Shown here piece after piece: positions 53,908 through 60,334 of a stretch of 60,334 nt of DNA. The notes under the pieces are model-generated. The model had not been told where the DNA came from. It ran no database searches and worked only from the letters and a program-made list of their open reading frames with translations. The translations under genes and the position numbers were made by a program. The first letter of the stretch is position 1. Every line of letters begins with the position of its first letter. Source of the stretch: Palsa-892 sp035295845 (GTDB lineage Bacteria; Pseudomonadota; Alphaproteobacteria; Rhizobiales; Xanthobacteraceae); contig DATGIF010000001.1 of the NCBI GenBank assembly GCA_035295845.1, positions 1-60,334 on the forward strand. Reading direction: 5' to 3'.

Positions 53908-54082
53908 GGCCGGATTTCCACTGGGTGGCGGTAATTTCGCTCGTGTCGCGCGGACGCTATCGGCCCTGATCCGGCCCCGCAAGCGGCCGCGCGGCCTAAT
54001 TTTTCGCCGCACAACCGAAATATCTGGACGCTGATCCTACAGGTGATTATTCCTAGGGCGGCGAAAACAGGCAGGGCGAACC

Positions 54083-54724
54083 ATGGCCGCCATGCTCACC
54101 CACGCGCAGATCTGGGGCGCGATCGACCGCCTCGCCGCGCGCCACGGCTTTTCGGCTTCGGGGCTTGCGCGGTCGGCGGGGCTCGACCCCACGAGCTTCA
54201 ACCGCTCGAAACGCGTCACCCCGGAAGGCCGGCCGCGCTGGCCCTCGACCGAGTCGATCGCGAAAATCCTGCAGGCGACCGGCTCCAGCATCGACGAATT
54301 CATCGCGCTGTTGAGCCAGAAGAAGAACAAGCGGCCGGCGAAGCCCCTGCCGGTCATCAGCCTTGCCGAAGCAGGATCCGGCGGCCATTTCGACAAGCGC
54401 GGATTTCCCTCCGGATCGAACTGGGGCAAGGCTCCGTTTCCCCATATCGATGACGAGCACGCCTACGCGCTCGAAATCTCCACGCATTCGCTGGCACCGC
54501 TCTACCGCAAGGGCGATCTCGTGGTTGTCTCGCCGAAAGCGAGCGTGCGCAAAGGCGATCGCGTGATGGTGAAAACCAAGAGCGGCGAAGCGTTCGCGGC
54601 CGAATTGAAAAGAAGAACGCCGAAGAGCGTGGACTTCGTCCTGCTCACGCCCGGTCACCGCGACCAGACGTTTTCCTCCGCAGACATCCTGTGGATCGCG
54701 CGCATCGTCTGGTCGAGCCAGTAA
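54083..54724 (+). CDS. HTH domain fused to S24 (LexA-like) peptidase domain
   Basis: A 213-residue regulator: N-terminal helix-turn-helix (about 10-70, HGFSASGLARSAGLDPTSFNR) and a C-terminal S24 fold with Ser in THSLAPLYRKGD (SMxP replaced by SLAP) and Lys in DRVMVKTKSGE. An Ala-Gly pair at LAEAGSGG is a possible self-cleavage site. Such proteins resemble phage CI or stress repressors, but there are no phage genes nearby. It is a single gene, convergent with lysK. Confidence 0.8.
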   Translation: MAAMLTHAQIWGAIDRLAARHGFSASGLARSAGLDPTSFNRSKRVTPEGRPRWPSTESIAKILQATGSSIDEFIALLSQKKNKRPAKPLPVISLAEAGSGGHFDKRGFPSGSNWGKAPFPHIDDEHAYALEISTHSLAPLYRKGDLVVVSPKASVRKGDRVMVKTKSGEAFAAELKRRTPKSVDFVLLTPGHRDQTFSSADILWIARIVWSSQ

Positions 54725-54742
54725 ATCAGGCGGCGCCGTCGC

Positions 54743-56404
54743 TCATTGCGCGCGCTTGCGCGAAGCCGCGGATTGCGTGCGCGCGAGCGCGCCGTCGATC
54801 ATGTCGATCGTGTTCTGCAAGCCGTACGCCTCGACGAAGGAGCCGAAGCGCGGCCCTCTCTCCTGGCCGAGCAGCACCTGGTAGAGCATGTTGAACCAGT
54901 CGAGTGCGACGCCGGGTTTGCCGTCCTTGGTTTTGATCTTGCCGGTCTTGTCGAGAAACGGCTCGCGGCGGCCGACCTCGTAGACGACATCCTGGATTTT
55001 TTCCCCCGAAGCATCAGCGGGCAATTGTGCGAGCGCATCGCGGAGATCTGATAACGCCGCGCGTTCCACCTTCGTCGGCTCGCGGAATTGTTTCGCGGGC
55101 AGCACGAAATCGCGGAAATAATGGATCGCGTATTCGACGAGCTGATGCAGCTTCGGGTGCGTTTGCGGCGTGACCCCCGGCCGATAGCGGCCGATAAAAC
55201 CCCACAGCGTGTCGGCGTTTTCCGCGTTCGAGGCGGTGACGAGACTCAGAAGCATCGAGAACGGAATCGGGATTTCGGGCTTCGGCGGATTGCCCGAATG
55301 GATGTGCCACACCGGATTGCCGAGCCGCTGCTTCGCGTCCTGCCGCTCGTAAGCCGAAAGAAATTGCTGATACTCATCGACGTTGCGCGGGATCACGTCG
55401 AAATAGAGCCGCTTCGCGGCCTTCGGTTCGCGATACATAAAGAGCGAAAGGCTTTCGGGGCTCGCATAGCGCAGCCATTCGTCGATGGTGAGACCGTTGC
55501 CCTTCGACTTCGAAATCTTCTGTCCTTTCTCGTCGAGGAAGAGCTCGTAATTGAACCCTTCCGGCGGCGTGCCGCCGAGCGCGCGGCAAATTTCGCCGGA
55601 GAGCTTCACCGAATCGATCAGGTCTTTGCCGGCCATCTCGTAATCGACGCCGAGCGCGACCCAGCGCATGGCCCAGTCCGGCTTCCATTGCAGCTTGCAA
55701 TGGCCGCCGGTGACCGGCGTCGTCTCCGGCTTTTTCGTGTCCGGGTCTTCATAAGTGATGGTGCCGGCTTTGGCATCGTGCGCGATCACCGGCGCCTGCA
55801 AGACGATTCCGGTGCGCGGGCTCACCGGCAAGAACGGCGAGTAGCTCTGCGCCCGCTCCTCGCGCAGCGACGGCAGCATGATCGCCATCACCTCGTCGTA
55901 GCGCGCGAGCACTTTCAGAAGCGCGGCGTCGAAGCGGCCGGATCTATAGCATTCGGTCGAGGAAAGGAATTCGTAGTCGAAACCGAAGTGATCGAGAAAA
56001 GCGCGGAGCCGCGCATTGTTGTGCTCGCCGAAGCTTTTGTGCGTGCCGAAGGGATCGGGCACCGCGGTCAGCGGCTTGCCGAGATGCTGCTCGAGCAATT
56101 CCTTGTTCGGCACGTTGTCCGGCACCTTGCGGAGCCCATCCATGTCGTCAGAGAAGGCGATGAGCCGCGTCTTCACCTTGTCGTCGGTGAGCACGCGGAA
56201 GGCGTGGCGGACCATCGTGGTGCGGGCGACCTCGCCGAAGGTGCCGATGTGCGGCAGGCCCGAGGGGCCGTAGCCGGTTTCGAAAATCACCTCGTCCTTC
56301 GGCGCGCGCTGCAAGCGCTTGACGATCTTGCGCGCTTCCTCGAACGGCCAGGCGGCGGAGTTCTCCGCCGCTTCTTTCATCTGCTTGGCGGCGTCAGCCG
56401 GCAT
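54743..56404 (-). CDS. lysK: Lysyl-tRNA synthetase, class I
   Basis: A 553-residue class I (archaeal-type) LysRS, as in most alphaproteobacteria: HIGH-like PSGLPHIGTFGE and KMSKS-like KISKSKGNG, then a helical C-terminal domain. Charges tRNA-Lys with lysine. Complete; 19 bases upstream of the solute-binding gene's end. Confidence 0.94.
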   Translation of the reverse strand: MPADAAKQMKEAAENSAAWPFEEARKIVKRLQRAPKDEVIFETGYGPSGLPHIGTFGEVARTTMVRHAFRVLTDDKVKTRLIAFSDDMDGLRKVPDNVPNKELLEQHLGKPLTAVPDPFGTHKSFGEHNNARLRAFLDHFGFDYEFLSSTECYRSGRFDAALLKVLARYDEVMAIMLPSLREERAQSYSPFLPVSPRTGIVLQAPVIAHDAKAGTITYEDPDTKKPETTPVTGGHCKLQWKPDWAMRWVALGVDYEMAGKDLIDSVKLSGEICRALGGTPPEGFNYELFLDEKGQKISKSKGNGLTIDEWLRYASPESLSLFMYREPKAAKRLYFDVIPRNVDEYQQFLSAYERQDAKQRLGNPVWHIHSGNPPKPEIPIPFSMLLSLVTASNAENADTLWGFIGRYRPGVTPQTHPKLHQLVEYAIHYFRDFVLPAKQFREPTKVERAALSDLRDALAQLPADASGEKIQDVVYEVGRREPFLDKTGKIKTKDGKPGVALDWFNMLYQVLLGQERGPRFGSFVEAYGLQNTIDMIDGALARTQSAASRKRAQ

Positions 56405-56423
56405 CGATTCACTCCCGATGCCG

Positions 56424-57329
56424 TCAATAGAAGCTGATGGGGAAATAGCGCAAGTATAGATCGGTGTAGGTGCCTTTTTCCCACACCCGGAACAGCGCGT
56501 AATCGAGCGCGCGCCGCAAATTCTCGTTGCCGCGCTTGACCGCGATCCCCACCCCCTCGCCGAAATAGCGGCTCTCGGTGAAGGGCCCGCCGCGGAAGAT
56601 GCAGCAATCGGCGGAGACGGTCCCGTTCAGCCAGAAGGCGAGCGTGACCCCGTCGCCGAAGGCGAGCTCCACTTCGGCGCGCTTGAGCGCGGCGAGCGCC
56701 GTCTCGACGTTCGGATAGGACTTGATCACGGTCTCGGGGAAGAAATCGCGCAGATAGGCCTCATGCGCGGTGCCGGCGACAACCGCGACGCGACGGCCCG
56801 CGATCGCTTCCGGCGTGATCTGGTCGAGCAGCACTTCTTTCCGCGCGATGAAGCGCGCGGGCGTCCGATAATAGCGGTCGGTGAAATCGACGCGCGCGCG
56901 GTTCTGCGGCGTGATCGCGAGCGAGGCAATGATGGCGTCGCCGCGGTTCTGGTCGAGCGCTTCGACGAGGGTGTTGAATTTGCGCACCTGGATCGTGCAG
57001 GTGAGATTGAGCTCGGCGCAGAGCGCGCGCGCAAGATCGACATTGAAGCCCGTAGGCTGCCCGTTCGCGCCCTTGAAGTTGAAAGGCGGATAGTCCTCTT
57101 CGGTGAGAAAGCGGATAGCGGTGAGGCGGCCGCTTTCCGGCTTCTCCGGCCGGCGCTTGGGATCCCAAAATCCCGGCACGAAGACGCCGGCGGCCGGCTG
57201 CGCGAGCGCGGGCGGCGGCGTCGGCTCGAAGGCCGCGAACGAAACCGCGGTAACGAGAAAGGCGAGCCCCGCAAGAACGAAGGCGGAAGCCTTTTTCGTC
57301 GTCCGCGCCGGCCGCGGTGTGCGGTTCAT
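56424..57329 (-). CDS. Family 3 solute-binding protein, amino-acid ABC transporter type
   Basis: A ~301-residue periplasmic binding protein: Tat-like/Sec signal (PARTTKKASAFVLAGLAFL), then a bilobal fold with PPFNFKGANGQPTGFNVDLARAL, SLAITPQNR and VAVVAGTAHEAYL. No permease or ATPase gene is adjacent, so it is an orphan or works with unlinked partners. ATG at 57329; an ATG 15 bases upstream is also possible. Confidence 0.85.
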   Translation of the reverse strand: MNRTPRPARTTKKASAFVLAGLAFLVTAVSFAAFEPTPPPALAQPAAGVFVPGFWDPKRRPEKPESGRLTAIRFLTEEDYPPFNFKGANGQPTGFNVDLARALCAELNLTCTIQVRKFNTLVEALDQNRGDAIIASLAITPQNRARVDFTDRYYRTPARFIARKEVLLDQITPEAIAGRRVAVVAGTAHEAYLRDFFPETVIKSYPNVETALAALKRAEVELAFGDGVTLAFWLNGTVSADCCIFRGGPFTESRYFGEGVGIAVKRGNENLRRALDYALFRVWEKGTYTDLYLRYFPISFY

Positions 57330-57507
57330 GCCAAAGCGCTCCATGGTGCCCGCGAATTTCGCCGCGCGCAGCCGCTTTGTAAATATATGGCGGCATTAAT
57401 GTTTGGTGGCGGCTAGAGGCCAGAGAATGAGGAAAATTTGGCCGTCCGATGACGCCCAACCGGCGGTGAAAGGCCGAGCGACTAAGCGTTAGGCAGGGTC
57501 GGCCCGA

Positions 57508-58092
57508 TTAAAGCCAGCGCCGGAGATCCGCCGCAGCGTCGTCCGCGCTTTTCTTGAGATTGAACGGCGCGACGAAATGGCCGTCCTTATCCATCAGATA
57601 GACGACCGCGGTGTGGTCCATGGTGTAGTCGCCGTCCTTGAGGGGAACCTTCTTGGCGTAGACACGATACTCCTTTTCGACATTCGCGATTTCCGCCGGC
57701 GTGCCGGTGAGGCCGAAGATGCGCGAATGAAAGCTCGAGAGATAATCCTTGAGCTTTTCGGGCGTGTCGCGTTCGGGGTCGACGCTGATGAACAGCGCCG
57801 CGGTTTTGTCGGCATCGGGCCCGAGCCGCTTCAGGACTTCGGACATCTCGAAAAGCGAGGTCGGGCAGATGTCAGGGCAGTTGGTGAAACCGAAGAAGAC
57901 GAGGAACGGCCTGCCCTTCAGGTCCTGATCGCTCATCGCATGGCCATACTGGTCGGTGAGCTGGAAAGGGCCGCCGACGCTCGACGGCTGGGTCACGCCC
58001 TTGGGCAGCGTCAGCCACACGGCCGCGAACAAAGTCAGGGCGCCCGCGAGGAAAGCGGCGAACACGGCAAGGATGCGCGAACGGGCTACCAT
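57508..58092 (-). CDS. SCO1/SenC copper chaperone for cytochrome oxidase
   Basis: A 194-residue protein with an N-terminal membrane anchor and a thioredoxin-like domain with copper ligands NCPDIC (Cys72, Cys76) and His160 (MDHTAVVYL). It assembles the CuA site of cytochrome c oxidase or acts as a thiol reductase. ATG at 58092 preferred over a TTG at 58125; it follows a 54-residue membrane protein by 13 bases. Confidence 0.9.
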   Translation of the reverse strand: MVARSRILAVFAAFLAGALTLFAAVWLTLPKGVTQPSSVGGPFQLTDQYGHAMSDQDLKGRPFLVFFGFTNCPDICPTSLFEMSEVLKRLGPDADKTAALFISVDPERDTPEKLKDYLSSFHSRIFGLTGTPAEIANVEKEYRVYAKKVPLKDGDYTMDHTAVVYLMDKDGHFVAPFNLKKSADDAAADLRRWL

Positions 58093-58105
58093 AAGGACGC
58101 GGCCT

Positions 58106-58270
58106 TCATCCGAAGCAATAGGCAAGGCCCGTGCGGATCGATTCGAAGAACACGGCGGTGCCGAGCTTCACCCAGAAGACGACGCTCGTGGCGAGCGCGA
58201 GGCCGACGAGGGCAGCCGCGACATAGAGCGCGCTTTTGCTGAACGGCTTGCGTTCGACGAGCTGGACCAT
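58106..58270 (-). CDS. 54-residue membrane protein upstream of SCO1
   Basis: A short gene, ATG at 58270 and TGA at 58106. The product has a basic N-terminus (VQLVERKPFSKS) and one hydrophobic helix (about 15-34, VAAALVGLALATSVVFW). It lies directly before the SCO1 gene on the same strand. Small subunits or assembly factors of oxidases look like this, but the family is unknown to me. Confidence 0.65.
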   Translation of the reverse strand: MVQLVERKPFSKSALYVAAALVGLALATSVVFWVKLGTAVFFESIRTGLAYCFG

Positions 58271-58379
58271 GGGCTTTAGCTAGTCCTCGCTTCCGCGCGC
58301 GTCAATCAAGGCGCCTTCACAACGCGCTGACCGCTGGCGCGGCAAAACCGTGGCGGCACGCGGCTGTCTTTTTGGAGGT

Positions 58380-58454
58380 TGGAGCGGGAGATGGGAATCG
58401 AACCCACGACATACAGCTTGGGAAGCTGTCGTTCTACCACTGAACTACTCCCGC
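58380..58454 (-). tRNA. tRNA-Gly (anticodon CCC)
   Basis: A 75-base cloverleaf on the minus strand: acceptor GCGGGAG/CTCCCGC, D-arm AGTTCAGTGGTAGAAC, anticodon stem ACAGC/GCTGT with loop TTCCCAA (CCC), T-arm GTTCGATTC and encoded CCA. Confidence 0.95.
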
Positions 58455-58540
58455 AAACGCTTTCTCGAAAGCGCCTCCTTCCACTTTTATATCACGATTG
58501 AAGCGGAAATTCAGGTAGCGACCGATTCGGGGAAGCCAGC

Positions 58541-59800
58541 ATGCGCCTTTTGCCATACGCGTTCAGTTTCGCCGCACTCTGCCTCGTGACAGAACCCGTG
58601 CGCGCACAGGATATTCCGCCGCGCGAGATTCTCGACAAGATCATCGCGCAACTGCCGAAGCCCTTGCCGCCGGCGAAGATTTCCTTCCAGCCGCAGCCGG
58701 GCGCCAGCGCCGAAGACGTCTGCCGGATGCAGAATTTCCAGATGACGCTCGCGCGCGAGAATGGCGGCGCGCCGAACCGATATTCCGTCTTGCTCGATCA
58801 GCAACCCGACGGCGGGCCAGCCGTTCCGAAGCAGCTTCTGGCGGTAATCCCGCGGATGGCGGTCGATGCCGACGGCAGCGAGCGCGCCTATCACCCCGAG
58901 GACCCTTACGGCCAGGGCGTATGCGAACAACGCATGGATACCGGCGGCAAGGCCGCGTTGCGCGGCGCCTGCGCGCTCGACACCTTCGCGCCGAGCGGCA
59001 TCCGCGTCTATGTGGAAGCGGAACGCGCGCGGCTCCTCAATCCGAACAGGCCGTCGAAAGACGGCGCGCCGAGCCTCGCCGATCGCTGGCAGGAAATCTG
59101 GCCGCTGATCCGCGACCGCAAGCTCAAATCCTACGATCTGAAATCGGTCGCCGCGAACGCGCCGACCGGCTACAACATGTTTTACTGGAAAGAGAAGAAG
59201 CTCACGGCGCTCACCAAGCGCGCGATCATTCCGAGCACCAATGACGGCTATCCGTGCGTGCGCGGCGCCAATGAGCGCAATTCCGGTTACTTCATCGCGG
59301 CGACGACGCTCACCAAACCGGGCGCGGCGCGCGCCGACGGCTGCACGCCCTCGAGCTTCATCGATGCGGCGGAAGTGCCGTTCTTCGTGCTGCCGGGCGG
59401 AAATTTCGGGCGCATCGAGATCGGCGACATCGTGATCGGCTATTTCAAGAGCAATCAGACGGAGCGCGTCGTCTTCGGCGTCGCAGGCGACGCGGGGCCG
59501 ATCCAGCAATTCGGCGAGGGTTCGATCGCCTTCAGCCAGGCCATCCGCGGCAAGGCCGGGGAGCCGGTGATGAACGTGAACGACGTCAACGCGCTCGATA
59601 TCGACAGCGATTTTCTCAAGAAGGAAGGCGCCAAGCTCGGCATTCTCGTCCTCGGCGGCACCAAGAAAAAATTGAACGGCGACTACTCGCGCGAAAACAT
59701 CGAGCGCATCGGCCGCGAGGAGCTTCTGCGCTGGAATGGCGGCGCGCAGTTGACGCAGCGGCTCGCCGCCTGCGTCGCCAAGGCGAAGCCCGTGCAATAA
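58541..59800 (+). CDS. Secreted protein with GH75 chitosanase-like segment
   Basis: A 419-residue protein with a signal peptide (residues 1-22, VRAQD). The central and C-terminal part has the pattern PFFVLPGG...IGDIVIGYFKSNQ...FGVAGDAGPIQQFGEGSIAFSQ, resembling the conserved Asp-Gly-Pro and Gly-Glu-Gly-Ser blocks of glycoside hydrolase family 75. The N-terminal 150 residues are not recognised. It is convergent with the dCTP deaminase gene, three bases apart. Confidence 0.65.
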   Translation: MRLLPYAFSFAALCLVTEPVRAQDIPPREILDKIIAQLPKPLPPAKISFQPQPGASAEDVCRMQNFQMTLARENGGAPNRYSVLLDQQPDGGPAVPKQLLAVIPRMAVDADGSERAYHPEDPYGQGVCEQRMDTGGKAALRGACALDTFAPSGIRVYVEAERARLLNPNRPSKDGAPSLADRWQEIWPLIRDRKLKSYDLKSVAANAPTGYNMFYWKEKKLTALTKRAIIPSTNDGYPCVRGANERNSGYFIAATTLTKPGAARADGCTPSSFIDAAEVPFFVLPGGNFGRIEIGDIVIGYFKSNQTERVVFGVAGDAGPIQQFGEGSIAFSQAIRGKAGEPVMNVNDVNALDIDSDFLKKEGAKLGILVLGGTKKKLNGDYSRENIERIGREELLRWNGGAQLTQRLAACVAKAKPVQ

Positions 59801-59803
59801 ATT

Positions 59804-60334
59804 TCAGATCGCGATCGGCTTGAAGTGCTTGGAAAGCTTCAGGCCCTGCGCCTGATAGTTGGAGCCGGTTTCGCCGTAGAGCGTCTGTGGCCGCTCGGCC
59901 ATTCGCTCGTAAACGAGACGGCCGACGATCTGGCCATGCTCCAAAATAAACGGCACCTCGCGCGAGCGCACCTCGAGGACCGCGCGCGCCCCCTTGCCGC
60001 CGGCGGCGGCGTGGCCGAAGCCCGGATCGAAGAAGCCCGCGTAGTGCACGCGGAATTCGCCGACCAGGGGATCGAACGGCACCATCTCCGCGGCGTAGTC
60101 CGGCGGCACCTGCACGGCCTCTTTCGAGGCGAGGATGTAGAATTCGCCGGGATCGAGAATCAGGCTGCCATCCTCGCGCGCGCGGATCGGCTCCCAGAAA
60201 TCGTCGACCGGGTAACCGGCGCGGCGATCGACATCGACCACGCCGGTGTGGCGCTTGGCGCGATAGCCGACGAAGCCGTTGGCGTTTTCGCCCGAGAGAT
60301 CGACGCTGACCGCTACGCCATTGGCGAGGTCGGC
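59804..60334 (-). CDS. dcd: dCTP deaminase, C-terminal part (5' end outside window)
   Basis: The frame is open to the window edge and covers 176 C-terminal residues. The trimeric dUTPase/Dcd fold is shown by FYILASKEAVQVPPDYAAEM, the conserved ARAVLEVRSREVPFILEHGQIVG block, and the YGETGSNYQAQ tail. It deaminates dCTP to dUTP for thymidylate synthesis. Length and start cannot be judged here. Confidence 0.88.
   Translation of the reverse strand, partial: ADLANGVAVSVDLSGENANGFVGYRAKRHTGVVDVDRRAGYPVDDFWEPIRAREDGSLILDPGEFYILASKEAVQVPPDYAAEMVPFDPLVGEFRVHYAGFFDPGFGHAAAGGKGARAVLEVRSREVPFILEHGQIVGRLVYERMAERPQTLYGETGSNYQAQGLKLSKHFKPIAI

Noticed and set aside
54083..54724. Prophage repressor marking a phage remnant
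   Set aside because: No integrase, structural or lysis genes and no attachment repeats are seen nearby; flanks are housekeeping genes.

Overview
The window reads as an ordinary chromosomal segment of a GC-rich alphaproteobacterium, most likely a Hyphomicrobiales member (Bradyrhizobiaceae/Xanthobacteraceae-like). The evidence is the block murA, DUF2948, hisD, UPF0262, low-molecular-weight phosphatase, infA, maf, yacG, tRNA-Phe, together with class I lysyl-tRNA synthetase, short overlapping genes and many ATGA junctions. I see no transposase, integrase, phage gene or CRISPR array. Species cannot be named from the sequence alone.

Layout. 1-873: 3' part of a glutamine amidotransferase. 870-4840: lower beta-ketoadipate genes pcaI-pcaJ-pcaF with a divergent IclR regulator. 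4882-17309: one head-to-tail set of 13 minus-strand protein genes. It starts with a three-subunit, selenocysteine-containing respiratory formate dehydrogenase (in-frame UGA and a SECIS-like hairpin), then fdhE, selA, a Sel1-repeat gene and selB, with the tRNA-Sec gene lying inside the selB reading frame. It continues through two unrecognised genes into lplA, a DsrE-family gene and a GcvH-like lipoyl-carrier gene. A TusA-family gene is divergent at 17787. This is the most unusual part of the window: it links Sec-formate dehydrogenase, Sec decoding and a lipoyl/persulfide carrier set by translational coupling.

18126-26002: small secreted and hypothetical proteins (one frameshifted), a trypsin-like protease coupled to a DUF4189 gene, a DEAD-box helicase with a second-type infA, small proteins, a fatty acid desaturase and an exported alpha/beta hydrolase. 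26133-34229: the conserved murA-to-tRNA-Phe block, with two oddities. The infA copy in the conserved place is broken by several indels, and an acyl-CoA ligase/SDR pair sits between maf and yacG.

34355-46456: tRNA-Thr, a secreted helical protein, mscL, a CrbS/CrbR-like hybrid kinase and response regulator, and a MerR-fadE-fadA-fadJ beta-oxidation operon whose promoter spacer contains a palindromic operator. 46666-60334: a PodJ-like coiled-coil/Sel1 protein, a TauE-type transporter with its TIGR02186-like partner, a TPR-methyltransferase, pyrD, an HTH-S24 regulator, class I lysyl-tRNA synthetase, a family 3 solute-binding protein, SCO1, tRNA-Gly, a secreted protein with a GH75-like segment, and the 3' part of dCTP deaminase.

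Taken together the genes fit a metabolically versatile aerobic or facultative heterotroph that degrades aromatics and fatty acids to acetyl-CoA and feeds formate electrons into the quinone pool.
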